Below are positions 43,306-51,718 of a stretch of 64,000 nt of DNA, piece after piece. Every line of letters begins with the position of its first letter. Position 1 is the first letter of the stretch. Source of the DNA: Prauserella flavalba (lineage in GTDB: Bacteria; Actinomycetota; Actinomycetes; Mycobacteriales; Pseudonocardiaceae); the NCBI RefSeq assembly GCF_003202235.1, contig NZ_MASU01000006.1, forward strand, positions 186,001-250,000. The letters are read 5' to 3'. The notes below the pieces were generated by a model that saw nothing but the letters and a program-made list of their open reading frames with translations, had not been told where the DNA came from and did no database searches. The position numbers and the translations under genes are program-made.

Positions 43306-44778
43306 ATGAGTAGGGCCAAAGCGAGCCCATCGAAGGGGTCCATAACGTCGCCGGGCTCCGACTTCCTGCAACTCGACATCGCCGACGCGCCACCGGGCGG
43401 CAGGGCGGCGTGGCTCGCCGAGCGGCTGCGGCTCGCGATCGCCGACGGCCGTCTGCCCGTGGGCGGCAGGCTGCCCGCGTCGCGCGTGCTCGCGGCGGAC
43501 CTGCGCGTGTCGAGGGGCGTCGTCACCGAGGCGTACCAGCGGCTCGCCGAGGACGGTCACGTCGCGGGGCGCGGCAGGGCCGGCACCATCGTCGTGTCGG
43601 CCCCGGTGGCGGCGGTGCCGTCGGCACCCCCACCGGAGCCGCCGGCGCCGTTCCCGGTGACGCCCGGCGTCGACGTCTTCGACACGCTGCGCGCCGCGCG
43701 AGCGCGAATCGACCTGTCGTCGGGAGTGCCCGATCTCGCCGCGTTCCCGCGTTCGGCGTGGCTGCGCGCGGAACGCGCCGTGCTCGGCCGCCTGGTGCCC
43801 GCCGACTTCGGCTACGGCGACCCCAGGGGAACGCCCGTGCTGCGGGCCGCCGTCGCGACGTGGCTCGCCCGCAACCGCGGTATCCGCGTCGACCCGCGCG
43901 AGGTCGTGATCGTCGCCGGCGTGTCACAGTCACTCGGCCTGCTCGCACAAGTGTTGCGGGACAACGGGATCACCACCGTCGCCGTGGAGGACCCCTGCTC
44001 GCTCGGGGTCCGCCAGCACCTGCGGAACTGGCGGCTGGACACGCCGCCGGTGCGGGTCGACGACGCGGGGCTGTGCGTCGACGAGCTGAGCGCGGCGGGC
44101 CATCCGGCGGTGCTGCTGACCCCGGCGCACCAGTTCCCGACCGGCGTCGTGCTCGACGGTGTGCGGCGGCGCGCCCTGCGGGGGTGGGCCGAGGCGGGCG
44201 GGCTGATCATCGAGGACGACTACGACGCCGAGCACCGCTACGGCCGCCCGCCCGTGCCCGCGCTGCGGGCGACGCTGGCCGAGCACGTCTGCTACGCCGG
44301 AAGCGTGTCGAAGCTGCTCGCGCCCGCGTTGCGAATCGGCTGGCTGCTCGTGCCGGCGCGCTACCGCGAGGCGGTGACGGCGGCCAAGCGCGACGCGGAC
44401 CTCGGCAACGCCGCGCTGCCGCAGCTGGTGCTGGCCGAGCTGATGTCGTCGGGCGCGTTCGAGCGGCAGCTGCGCCTGCTGCGCCGCCGTCATGTCCGCC
44501 GCAGGGACGCCATGATCGCGGCGATCGAGCGGCACCTGCCCGGTGCGGTCGTGCACGGTGCGGCGGCCGGGCTGCATCTGATGGTCACCTTCGCCGGGTC
44601 GTTCTCCGACGTCGACCTCGCCGCGGCGGCGTTCGCGCGCGGCGTCAAGGTGCAACCGCTGTCGTGGCACAGCCAGCGCGAAGGGCCGCCGGGCCTGGTG
44701 CTCGGCTACGCGGCCAGCGCGGTGGGCGACATCGAGGAGGGCATCGCGGCCGTCGGCGCCGCGTTGCGCGCGCTTTAG
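43306..44778 (+). CDS. MocR/PdxR-type regulator (GntR HTH fused to aminotransferase domain)
   Basis: A 490-aa fusion of an N-terminal winged HTH (GGRLPASRVLAADLRVSRGVVTEAYQRL, about 55-85) and a class I aminotransferase-fold domain with PLP lysine in YAGSVSKLLAPALRIGWL. Such regulators sense PLP or amino-acid aldimines. The divergent LysE-type exporter is the probable target. ATG 43306 is taken because of the upstream -10. Its TAG stop interlocks with the TAA of the convergent GNAT gene (4-bp overlap). Confidence 0.9.
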   Translation: MSRAKASPSKGSITSPGSDFLQLDIADAPPGGRAAWLAERLRLAIADGRLPVGGRLPASRVLAADLRVSRGVVTEAYQRLAEDGHVAGRGRAGTIVVSAPVAAVPSAPPPEPPAPFPVTPGVDVFDTLRAARARIDLSSGVPDLAAFPRSAWLRAERAVLGRLVPADFGYGDPRGTPVLRAAVATWLARNRGIRVDPREVVIVAGVSQSLGLLAQVLRDNGITTVAVEDPCSLGVRQHLRNWRLDTPPVRVDDAGLCVDELSAAGHPAVLLTPAHQFPTGVVLDGVRRRALRGWAEAGGLIIEDDYDAEHRYGRPPVPALRATLAEHVCYAGSVSKLLAPALRIGWLLVPARYREAVTAAKRDADLGNAALPQLVLAELMSSGAFERQLRLLRRRHVRRRDAMIAAIERHLPGAVVHGAAAGLHLMVTFAGSFSDVDLAAAAFARGVKVQPLSWHSQREGPPGLVLGYAASAVGDIEEGIAAVGAALRAL

Positions 44779-45374
44779 GGCTTCTTGCTCATGGCCCACG
44801 TCCTCGGCCCGTGGTGGGGCAGCTCGATCTCGGCGACCACGTCGAAGCCGAACCTGCGGTAGAGGGCGACGTTGCTCTCCAGCGAGGTCTCCAGGAACGC
44901 GGGCACGCCCTCGGCCTCGGCGGCGCGCAGCCCCGGCTCGATCACGGCCCTGCCGAGGCCGCGGCCCTGCTGTCCTGGCCGCACTCCCACGGTGCCGAGG
45001 AACCAGCTGGGCGTGGTGGGCCGGTGTGGTGCCAGCGCTGCCTCGGTGGCCGCCGCGATCGCGGCCCGGTCGCCCGCGATGGCGCCGAGCTCGGGAGCCA
45101 GCTCGGTGAACACCCGCTCCAGGCCCGTCGAGGCCGGTGTGGTCCAGACCGCGACGGCTGCGGCGTCGTCGCTCACCCACACGCGGCCGTGGGGCAGGCC
45201 GATCCGGGCGAGGAACAGCCGCTGCATCCGGGCGAGCCGGCCGAGGTGGTCGTCGGCGGCGATCGTGTGGCGGGTGAACGGGTAGTCGGCGAACGCGTCG
45301 CGCAGGGTCTCGGTGGCGGGATCGATGTCGGCGGAGGTCGCCTCGCGGATCAGGGGTTTCATCACCCCCGACAT
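44775..45374 (-). CDS. GNAT-family N-acetyltransferase
   Basis: A 199-aa acetyltransferase. The acetyl-CoA loop is VGVRPGQQGRGLGRAVIEPGL (motif A, R/Q-x-x-G-x-G/A), and FLETSLESNVALYRRFGFDV is motif B. The substrate is not predictable. ATG 45374 overlaps the TAA stop of the Nudix gene (TAATG), so the two are translationally coupled. ATG 45362 is an alternative start. Confidence 0.87.
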   Translation of the reverse strand: MSGVMKPLIREATSADIDPATETLRDAFADYPFTRHTIAADDHLGRLARMQRLFLARIGLPHGRVWVSDDAAAVAVWTTPASTGLERVFTELAPELGAIAGDRAAIAAATEAALAPHRPTTPSWFLGTVGVRPGQQGRGLGRAVIEPGLRAAEAEGVPAFLETSLESNVALYRRFGFDVVAEIELPHHGPRTWAMSKKP

Positions 45375-45787
45375 TACCGGCCCGCGCCGAGTTCGAGCGT
45401 CTCCGCGAAGTGCGGCGCCATCGGCAGTTCGCGCGCGTCGCCGCGGGAGAGCCACGCGTGGCCGTCGTGTTCGGCGGGGTTGAGCACCACCTCCGCCCGG
45501 CCCGTTTCGCGTGACTCGTAGACGACGGCGTGCACGCGCAGCGCCCGCCCGGTGATGTCCATCCACGTGTACCTGCCGCGCTCGCCGGTCACCGTCACCG
45601 CGAGCCCGGTCTCCTCGGCGATCTCACGGACGGCGGCCGACTCGGGGGCCTCGCCCGGCTCGACGGTGCCGCCCGGGAGTTCCCAGTTGCCCCCGAGGAA
45701 GGTGCCGGGCGCGCGCCGCAGCAACAGCACCGCTCCCGCGCGTTCGAGCCAGCAGTACACCAGGTGTTTCTCCGCGGTCACGGCCAT
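45374..45787 (-). CDS. Nudix hydrolase
   Basis: A 137-aa Nudix protein with the box [24 protein letters not shown], matching Gx5Ex5[UA]xREx2EExGU after the usual offset. It would hydrolyse a nucleoside diphosphate derivative, perhaps an oxidised nucleotide (MutT-like). ATG 45787 is chosen; the extra residues of the longer frame do not look like a domain. It is coupled to the GNAT gene downstream and divergent from clpP-like at 45865. Confidence 0.88.
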   Translation of the reverse strand: MAVTAEKHLVYCWLERAGAVLLLRRAPGTFLGGNWELPGGTVEPGEAPESAAVREIAEETGLAVTVTGERGRYTWMDITGRALRVHAVVYESRETGRAEVVLNPAEHDGHAWLSRGDARELPMAPHFAETLELGAGR

Positions 45788-45852
45788 GCGGCACATTCTC
45801 GCGCGGACGTCTGCCGTCAGCGAACAGGCGCCCGTCACGCGCCGATCGCGGC

Positions 45853-45858
45853 TACTTT
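45853..45858 (+). promoter_or_regulatory. Leaderless -10 element of the ClpP-like gene
   Basis: TACTTT, 6 nt before ATG 45865. Confidence 0.45.
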
Positions 45859-45864
45859 CCCAGT

Positions 45865-46446
45865 ATGACCGCAATGATGGAGGCACTCGAGGGGTCCGTG
45901 GGCAACGCCGACTCGGTCTACGACCGGCTCCTGGCCGAGCGCATCGTGTTCCTGGGGTCCGAAGTGGACGACGCCGTCGCGAATCGGATCTCCGCGCAGT
46001 TGTTGTTGCTGGCGGCGGAGGACCCGGACACCGACATCACGTTCTACATCAACTCGCCTGGCGGGTCGGTGACGGCCGGGATGGCGATCTACGACACCAT
46101 GCAGCTCATCAAGCCCGACGTCTCGACGTGGGCGCTCGGCTTCGCCGCGTCGATGGGCCAGTTCCTGCTGTCCTCCGGCACGCCGGGCAAGCGGTACGCG
46201 CTGCCGAACACGCGGCTGCTCATGCACCAGCCGTCGGCGGGCATCCGGGGTACCGCCACCGACATCAGGATCCAGGCGAGCGTCTTCAGCCAGATGAAGC
46301 GGCACGTCGCGGAGCTGACGGCGGCGCAGACCGGCCAGCCGGTGGAGCGCATCGTCGCCGACGCCGACCGCGATCGCTGGTTCACCGCGACGGAGGCGCT
46401 GGAGTACGGCCTCATCGACCACGTGGTGGCCAAGACCGTCGCATGA
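45865..46446 (+). CDS. clpP: ATP-dependent Clp protease proteolytic subunit, solitary paralogue
   Basis: A 193-aa ClpP-type serine protease. The catalytic Ser96 is in [11 protein letters not shown], His121 in [11 protein letters not shown], and the acid is Asp168 or Asp170 in [21 protein letters not shown]. There is no clpX or second clpP beside it, so it is not the main clpP1P2 pair. Streptomyces carry accessory ClpP3-5 proteins, one of which is activated under stress by a regulator. ATG 45865 is probably leaderless. Confidence 0.88.
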   Translation: MTAMMEALEGSVGNADSVYDRLLAERIVFLGSEVDDAVANRISAQLLLLAAEDPDTDITFYINSPGGSVTAGMAIYDTMQLIKPDVSTWALGFAASMGQFLLSSGTPGKRYALPNTRLLMHQPSAGIRGTATDIRIQASVFSQMKRHVAELTAAQTGQPVERIVADADRDRWFTATEALEYGLIDHVVAKTVA

Positions 46447-46685
46447 GGACGATTCCTGGCGGTCCTTCGGCAGCACGACGATGCCGCTCGAGGTCGACGG
46501 CCAGCCCGAGCTCCATCCGCTGGGTGCCGTAGAGCATCGCCGTGAACTCGTTGACGTAGGTCGTCGCGAGCGGGGTACGCCTGCGCCTGCGGTGTCGATG
46601 CCGGACGAGTTCGTACCCGGCCACGGCGACCCAGGATCACCGACCCGGGGATGCTCCACTCGAGCGCCGTTGGGCGAACCGCCAC
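46447..46685 (-). pseudogene. Remnant of a small membrane-anchored protein (two frameshifts)
   Basis: Three minus-strand frames carry consecutive pieces of one protein: ALEWSIPGSVIL (46640-46685), then VAGYELVRHRHRRRRRTPL plus TYVNEFTAMLYGTQRMEL, then GIVVLPKDRQESS. Removing one G near 46632 and one base near 46483 restores a single frame with a membrane helix, an Arg-rich stretch and a soluble tail. It resembles small actinobacterial membrane proteins (perhaps DUF6191-like; low confidence). Either decay or two sequencing errors would explain it. Confidence 0.5.
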
Positions 46686-46705
46686 TAGTAGACAAGTCCA
46701 CTAGT
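46684..46705. promoter_or_regulatory. 22-bp imperfect palindrome, probable PadR operator
   Basis: ACTAGT-N10-ACTAGT, with inner GAC/GTC also symmetric. The right half overlaps the -10 TAGTCT (46702-46707). It lies 20 bp before the padR-like start, which suits autorepression. Confidence 0.65.
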
Positions 46706-46713
46706 CTGGTGTC

Positions 46714-46743
46714 ATGCTGAGGGCATGGTGCTGGCGCGCGTGA
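46714..46743 (+). other. Possible leaderless 9-codon upstream ORF overlapping padR
   Basis: The ATG at 46714 is 6 nt after the -10 TAGTCT, the same spacing as other leaderless starts here. It encodes MLRAWCWRA and overlaps the PadR start (46725) in another frame. Confidence 0.3.
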
Positions 46744-47246
46744 TACTCGGCCTGCTCGATCTGTCGCCCATGACCGGATACGAGGTCAAACGGCACTGCG
46801 ACACGACGATCAGGTACTTCTGGCAGGCCGACAAGGCGCAGATCTACCGGACGCTGTCCCAGCTGACCGGGGACGGCCTCGCCGCGGTCGAGACCGCTCC
46901 CGGCGTCGGCGGCCCGGCCCGTCAGGTCCACCACATCACCGACCGGGGACGCGAGGTCCTGAACGACTGGCTGACGTCGAGGCTCGACCCGCAACCGGAA
47001 CGCGACGTGTTCCTGGCGCGGCTGTTCTTCTCCGGCGGCCTGCCTGAGCCGGAACTGGCGGAACTGCTCGCGACGCGGCGGAAGACCGCCGAGTCCCTGC
47101 TGGTGGAGCTGGAGGACATGCGGCGGTCGGCGCCGGATCCGGCCGACCGGCGGGCTCGGCTCCGTCTGGCCACTTTGGACCACGGCATCGCGCAGGTGCG
47201 CACGGAGCTCGACTGGCTCACCGAGGTGGAGAAGGAGCTGACGTGA
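46725..47246 (+). CDS. PadR-family transcriptional regulator
   Basis: A 173-aa PadR protein. The N-terminal winged helix is VILGLLDLSPMTGYEVKRHC...IYRTLSQLTGDGLAAVE, and the C-terminal helical dimerisation region is Vir-like (PadR_C), ending ELDWLTEVEKELT. It overlaps the alpha/beta hydrolase gene by GTGA, so it is probably controlling its own two-gene operon. A palindromic operator candidate covers its promoter. The inducer is unknown, perhaps a phenolic or lipophilic compound. Confidence 0.9.
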   Translation: MVLARVILGLLDLSPMTGYEVKRHCDTTIRYFWQADKAQIYRTLSQLTGDGLAAVETAPGVGGPARQVHHITDRGREVLNDWLTSRLDPQPERDVFLARLFFSGGLPEPELAELLATRRKTAESLLVELEDMRRSAPDPADRRARLRLATLDHGIAQVRTELDWLTEVEKELT

Positions 47247-48019
47247 CGGGCTTCGCGGAGCTGCACGAGCCGGCCACAGACACGGCGGCCCCTCCGGTGT
47301 TGCTGCTGCACGGCAACGCCGCGGCGAGCTGGATGTGGGCGCCGCAGGTGGAGGCATTCGGCGACCGGCTCGTCGTGACGCCCGACCTCCCCGGCTTCGG
47401 CGAGCACGCCGGCGAGGTATGGCCTGGCCTGCCGGAGGTCGCCGACCGGGTAGCTGATCGACTCGCGGCACTGGGGATCACCACACCGGTCGACGTCGTC
47501 GGGCTCTCGCTGGGCGGGATCGTCGCGCTGCACCTCGCTGCCCGGCATCCAGGACTGGTGCGTTCCCTGTTCGTCACCGGTGCGATGGTGACGCCGCTCG
47601 GATCGACAGTGCGGGCGACGGCGAAGCTGCAACTGCTGCTGTGGAACGCTCCCTGGTTCTGGAAGGCGCAGGCCGCGGCGTTCCGGCTGCCCGAGGACGG
47701 CAGGAAGACCTATGTGGAACACGGGCTCAGCGTGTCGAGGGAGACGGCCCGGCGCGTGCTCGCCGACGTGACCACGGGCGGAGTTCCCGATGGGCTGAAG
47801 CACTTCACGGCTCCGCTGCTGGCCGTGGTCGGCGAGCGGGAACCACGGTCGACGCGTCGCTCGCTCCACGCCGTCCGGGCCGCCGCCCCGCACGCGAAGG
47901 TCCACGTGGTCCCGGGGATGCACCACATCTGGAACGTGGAGGACGTGGCCCTGTTCAACGCGACGATGCGACACTGGCTCGACGGCGAAGTGCACCCGCG
48001 ATTGACCGGGATTCCATGA
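47243..48019 (+). CDS. Alpha/beta-fold hydrolase
   Basis: A 258-aa hydrolase with the oxyanion segment LLLHGNAAASWMW, nucleophile elbow VGLSLGG (Ser89) and catalytic histidine His227 or His228 in PGMHHIWN. The usual acid position after strand 6 (VVGEREPRS) has glutamate, so the acid may be Glu. The substrate is unknown. It is translationally coupled to the PadR regulator, which probably controls it. Confidence 0.86.
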   Translation: MTGFAELHEPATDTAAPPVLLLHGNAAASWMWAPQVEAFGDRLVVTPDLPGFGEHAGEVWPGLPEVADRVADRLAALGITTPVDVVGLSLGGIVALHLAARHPGLVRSLFVTGAMVTPLGSTVRATAKLQLLLWNAPWFWKAQAAAFRLPEDGRKTYVEHGLSVSRETARRVLADVTTGGVPDGLKHFTAPLLAVVGEREPRSTRRSLHAVRAAAPHAKVHVVPGMHHIWNVEDVALFNATMRHWLDGEVHPRLTGIP

Positions 48020-48034
48020 GGGGTGGAGGTTCAG

Positions 48035-48712
48035 GTGGCTGGGACGACGGTGGACGAGGTGCTGGCCGAGCTGGCCGCGCTCGAGGACCCGAAGGCACGC
48101 GCGGTCAACGAGAGGCACGGTGACGATCACGGCGTGAACCTCGGGAAGCTGCGCGCGCTCGCGAAGCGGCTCAAGACCCAGCAGGACCTCGCGCGCGAGC
48201 TGTGGGGGACCGGGGACACCGCGGCGAGGCTGCTGGCGCTCCTGGTCTGCCGGCCGAAGGCGTTCGAGCGCGACGAGCTGGACACCATGCTGCGCGAGGC
48301 GCGCACCCCCAAGGTGCACGACTGGCTCGTGAACTACGTCGTGAAGAAGAGCCGGCACTCCGAGGAGCTGCGCCTGGCGTGGTTCGCCGATCCGGACCCG
48401 GTGGTCGCGAGCGCGGGTTGGGCCCTGACCACCGAACGCGTGGCGAAGAAACCCGAGGGGCTCGACCTCCCGGGACTGCTCGACGTCATCGAGGCGGAGA
48501 TGAAGGACGCGCCGGACCGCCTGCAGTGGGCGATGAACCACTGCCTGGCCCAGATCGGGATCGACCACCCCGAATACCGCGCGAGGGCCATCGACATCGG
48601 CGAGCGCCTCGAGGTGCTCAAGGACTACCCGACCCCGCCGAACTGCACGTCCCCGTTCGCGCCGGTCTGGATCACGGAGATCGTGCGCAGGCAGGTCGAG
48701 ACCACCGGCTGA
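48035..48712 (+). CDS. DNA alkylation repair protein (AlkD-like HEAT repeats)
   Basis: A 225-aa all-helical protein of the AlkD superfamily, which recognises and excises N3- and N7-alkylated bases. Characteristic segments are NLGKLRALAKRLKTQQDLARELW and, later, VVKKSRHSEELRLAWFADPDP. GTG 48035 is preferred for GGAGG at 48025-48029; GTG 48023 is an alternative. It follows the hydrolase by 15 bp and may share its transcript. Confidence 0.82.
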   Translation: MAGTTVDEVLAELAALEDPKARAVNERHGDDHGVNLGKLRALAKRLKTQQDLARELWGTGDTAARLLALLVCRPKAFERDELDTMLREARTPKVHDWLVNYVVKKSRHSEELRLAWFADPDPVVASAGWALTTERVAKKPEGLDLPGLLDVIEAEMKDAPDRLQWAMNHCLAQIGIDHPEYRARAIDIGERLEVLKDYPTPPNCTSPFAPVWITEIVRRQVETTG

Positions 48713-49016
48713 GACTTTAAATGCCGGAGTGATCGGCTTCGGATAACGAGCATTCACGCTCTGTTCGAACTCTTGCGTCACCGATGCGCCCACCTCGACC
48801 CGCGTCAAGGACCGGTGGAAGTAAAGGCGCGGTTCCTGGGCGGGGTGAGTACCGGGTCAATGCCTGGGCAGTGAAGATCTTGGTAGGCCGCACTTGGTCA
48901 CCGGTTCTGAGCGTGTCCAAGCCTTGTCCACGGCTCGCGTCAGCGTGGCCGGGCATTGGCCGGAACTGTCCGTAGATCGCCCGTGTTGGCCGGACGTCGC
49001 CGGACAACACGTTAAA
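48713..49016. other. 304-bp gene-free stretch
   Basis: I see no supported gene here. The composition is less GC-rich near its start (TTTAAATG), and short plus-strand frames have no recognisable sequence. It is flanked by the tRNA-Arg terminator, and no tRNA 3' duplication or integrase remnant was found. Confidence 0.5.
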
Positions 49017-49050
49017 GGGCCTCGACCGGCGTTTCCGCTGGTCGAGGCCC
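49017..49050 (-). terminator. Terminator of tRNA-Arg
   Basis: A perfect 11-bp stem GGGCCTCGACC/GGTCGAGGCCC with a 12-nt loop, 22 nt past the tRNA 3' end on the minus strand and followed by TTTAAC. Confidence 0.8.
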
Positions 49051-49072
49051 TGCACCCGCAAAACGATCTGGG

Positions 49073-49145
49073 CGCCCTCGGCAGGATTCGAACCTGCGAC
49101 ACCTGCCTCCGGAGGGCAGTGCTCTATCCACTGAGCTACGAGGGC
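49073..49145 (-). tRNA. tRNA-Arg, anticodon CCG
   Basis: A 73-nt tRNA reading GCCCTCG at the acceptor 5' side, D-arm GCTCAGTGGATAGAGC, anticodon loop CTCCGGA (anticodon CCG, codon CGG), T-arm GCAGGTTCGAATCCTGC and acceptor 3' side CGAGGGC with discriminator G. CCA is not encoded. A terminator hairpin follows. It decodes a common Arg codon of this GC-rich genome. In mycobacteria, as I recall, a tRNA-Arg also lies just ahead of argS. Confidence 0.95.
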
Positions 49146-49169
49146 CCATCGCCGTGCGACCGGTGAAGC

Positions 49170-50645
49170 TTAGCGCACCCGCCCACCCGGGTTCACCGGC
49201 GGCCCCGGTTCGAGGGCCGGGAGGGTGCGGATGCCGAACTCCTTGCGCAGGACGGCGCGTGCCGCGTGGTAGCCGGCCATGCCGTGCACGCTCGGGCCCG
49301 GGGGCGTCGACGCCGAGCACAGGTACACGCCGGGCAGTGGCGTCGCGTACGGGTTCACGCGCAGCGCCGGCCTGGCCAGCATCTGTGGCACCGTGACCGC
49401 TCCGCCCGCGATGTCGCCGCCCACGTAGTTGCGGTTGTAGCTCTCGAACTCCGGCGCGGTGATCGCCCTGCTGGCCAGCACCGTGTCGCGGAAACCGGGC
49501 GCGTACCGCTCGATGCGGGCCGTGATGGCTTCCGTCGGGTCCACCGGGTCGCCGTTCGGTACGTGGCAGTACGCCCAGAGCGGTCGCCTGCCGGAGCGGG
49601 CCCGGTCCGGGTCGGCCACCGCCGGGTCGACGAGCAGTACGAACGGCTCGCCGCGCCGTTCCCCGCGCTGCACCGCGGACTCGTAGGCGAACACCTCGCG
49701 GTCGTCGCCGCCGACGTGCACGGTCGGCGCACTGCCCACTTCAGGGTCGCGCCACGGCACGGGCTCGGAGACGAGGAAGTCGACCTTCGCCGACGCGGGG
49801 CCGTGGTCGAACCGGCCGAGGCGGCGCCGGTAGCGATCCGGCAGGCGCGGGCCCGCCAGGGCGAGGAACACCTTCGGGCTCACGTTCAGCAGCACGGCCT
49901 TCGCCCGCTCCACCTCGCGCAGGTCCTCGATCGGCGTCGCGGCGTGACACGTGCCGCCGTGCGCCTCGATGTCGGCCACGAGCGCGTCGGCGAGACGCTG
50001 GCTGCCGCCCCTGGGCAGCGGCCACCCGCTCGCGTGCGCCAGGTGGCCCAGCAGCATCGCCACGGCACCGCCCGGCAGGCTCGGCAGCCTGCCGAGCGAG
50101 TGGGCGGCGACCCCGGCGAGCAGGGCGCGCGCCGTGCGGCTCGCGAGGAGCCTGCTCGTCAGCGGCGATCCGCCCAGCAGGGCTCGCGGCGCGAGCAGCA
50201 GGGGAGCGAGCACGTCCCTCGGCAGGTGCCGCTGGTCGGAGAGCACCAGGTCGACGACGCTTTGGCTGTGCTCGACCAGCGGCTCCATGAGCCTGCGCCA
50301 GCGTGGGCCGTCGCGGCCCAGCCGTTCGCAGGTGCGCTCCAGGTCGCGGTAGGCGACGCCCGCTTGCGCGCCGTCGAGCGGGTGCGCGTAGCTCGCCTCG
50401 GGTACGCACAGCTCCACGCCGCGGGCCTCGAGATCGAACTCGCGGAAGAACCGGGACGCGGCGCCGAGCGGGTGCACCGCCGAGCAGATGTCGTGCACGA
50501 TCTCGGGGTCGAAGAGCGGCTTCGAGCGCAGCCCGCCGCCGAACGTGTCCCCGGCCTCGAAGACGTGCACGGACAGTCCGGCTCTCGCCAGGACCACCCC
50601 GGCGGCCAGTCCGTTCGGTCCGCTTCCGACGATGGCGACATCCAC
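49170..50645 (-). CDS. FAD-dependent oxidoreductase, phytoene dehydrogenase-like (COG1233)
   Basis: A 491-aa flavoprotein with the N-terminal dinucleotide motif VAIVGSGPNGLAAGVVLARAG and HVFEAGDTFGGGLRS, and the C-terminal motif PGVYLCSASTPPGPSVHGMAGYHAA typical of CrtI-like amine-oxidase folds. There are no carotenoid genes around it, so it is not assigned to carotenoid synthesis. ATG 50645 faces the divergent CDF gene; the 143-bp gap carries an iron box whose target could be either gene. Confidence 0.87.
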   Translation of the reverse strand: MDVAIVGSGPNGLAAGVVLARAGLSVHVFEAGDTFGGGLRSKPLFDPEIVHDICSAVHPLGAASRFFREFDLEARGVELCVPEASYAHPLDGAQAGVAYRDLERTCERLGRDGPRWRRLMEPLVEHSQSVVDLVLSDQRHLPRDVLAPLLLAPRALLGGSPLTSRLLASRTARALLAGVAAHSLGRLPSLPGGAVAMLLGHLAHASGWPLPRGGSQRLADALVADIEAHGGTCHAATPIEDLREVERAKAVLLNVSPKVFLALAGPRLPDRYRRRLGRFDHGPASAKVDFLVSEPVPWRDPEVGSAPTVHVGGDDREVFAYESAVQRGERRGEPFVLLVDPAVADPDRARSGRRPLWAYCHVPNGDPVDPTEAITARIERYAPGFRDTVLASRAITAPEFESYNRNYVGGDIAGGAVTVPQMLARPALRVNPYATPLPGVYLCSASTPPGPSVHGMAGYHAARAVLRKEFGIRTLPALEPGPPVNPGGRVR

Positions 50646-50709
50646 GCGAGGTGACGGTACGCGTCGTTTGCTCCCTCAGGCGCGGGGGAATTCCGCAGTA
50701 CAGTATGCG

Positions 50710-50724
50710 AGGTTAGGCTCACCT
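50710..50724. promoter_or_regulatory. Iron box (IdeR/DmdR-type operator core)
   Basis: AGGTTAGGCTCACCT equals the central 15 bp of the Streptomyces DmdR iron box TTAGGTTAGGCTCACCTAA, recalled from the literature. It is 64 bp upstream of both divergent starts (50645 and 50789). ATGCGCAT, another small palindrome, lies at 50736-50743. Confidence 0.7.
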
Positions 50725-50788
50725 GTATTGCACTTATGCGCATGTGACTATATGTTTCGTGCGGCGGAACGAAACCGGAGGTGACGCT

Positions 50789-51715
50789 ATGGGGCATGGG
50801 CACGGCCACGGGCACGTCGGCCCGGCGAGGTCGGGCAGCGCCTCGGCCCGTCACGTGCGCAGGCTCGCCGCCGCACTCGCCATCGGTGCCGCGTTCATGG
50901 TGCTGGAGTTCGTGGTCGGGTTCGCCACGTCCTCGCTGGCCCTCATCTCCGACGCGGCCCACATGTTCACCGACGTGCTCGGCGTCGCGATGGCGCTCGT
51001 GGCCGTCGCGCTCGCCCGCCGCAGCGGCCCCACGTACACGCGCACGTTCGGCCTCTACCGGGCCGAGGTGCTCGCCGCGCTCGGCAACGTGCTCCTGCTC
51101 TTCGGCGTCGCCGCCTACGTCGTCTACGAGGCGATCGAGCGGATCGGCGATCCGCTCGTGGTGCCCGGCCTGCCGGTGCTGCTCGCGGGGCTCGCGGGGC
51201 TCGTCGCCAACCTGGTGGCGTTCTTCCTCCTGCGCTCCGGCGCCAAGGAGAGCCTCAACGTGCGCGGTGCCTACCTGGAGGTGCTGGCCGACCTCGTCGG
51301 CTCGGTCGGCGTGCTCGTCAGCGCGGCCGTCACGATGCTCACCGGCTGGCGCTACGCCGACCCGATCGTGGGTGTCGCGATCGGGTTGTGGGTGCTGCCG
51401 AGGACCGCGTCGCTCGCCGCGCGCACGCTGCGGATCCTCTTCCAGCACGCCCCTCGCGGCATCGACGTCGCGAAGCTCAGCGGCCAGCTCACCGAGCTCG
51501 ACGGCGTCGAGGACGTCCACGACCTGCACGTCTGGACGCTCACCTCGGGCATGGAGGTGGCCTCGGCGCACCTCACCGTCGCGCCCGACGCGGAGACCTC
51601 GGACGTGCTGGCCGCGGCACAGCGGCTGCTCGCGCAGGAGTACTCGATCGAACACGCGACGCTGCAGATCGAGCCGAGGGAGTCGGCGCGGCGCTGCGAG
51701 GAACTGACCTGGTGA
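50789..51715 (+). CDS. Cation diffusion facilitator (CDF) metal exporter
   Basis: A 308-aa six-helix CDF protein with a His-rich N-terminus (GHGHGHGHVG). The site-A motifs include SDAAHMFTDVLG in helix 2 and LADLVGSVGVL in helix 5, giving the D-H/D-D pattern seen in Zn transporters (ZitB/CzcD type). A cytoplasmic C-terminal domain ends with HDLHVWTLTSGMEVASAHL. ATG 50789 follows GGAGGTG. The iron-box-like operator upstream suggests iron-dependent control, although the metal itself is unknown. Confidence 0.9.
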   Translation: MGHGHGHGHVGPARSGSASARHVRRLAAALAIGAAFMVLEFVVGFATSSLALISDAAHMFTDVLGVAMALVAVALARRSGPTYTRTFGLYRAEVLAALGNVLLLFGVAAYVVYEAIERIGDPLVVPGLPVLLAGLAGLVANLVAFFLLRSGAKESLNVRGAYLEVLADLVGSVGVLVSAAVTMLTGWRYADPIVGVAIGLWVLPRTASLAARTLRILFQHAPRGIDVAKLSGQLTELDGVEDVHDLHVWTLTSGMEVASAHLTVAPDAETSDVLAAAQRLLAQEYSIEHATLQIEPRESARRCEELTW

Positions 51716-51718
51716 GGC

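Noticed and set aside
48784-48975. A 63-codon plus-strand ORF near the tRNA
   Set aside because: No ribosome-binding site, no family resemblance and atypical codon use.
50736-50743. ATGCGCAT as an ArsR/SmtB-type zinc operator
   Set aside because: Too short and lacking the usual 12-2-12 symmetry; noted only as a minor palindrome beside the better iron box.
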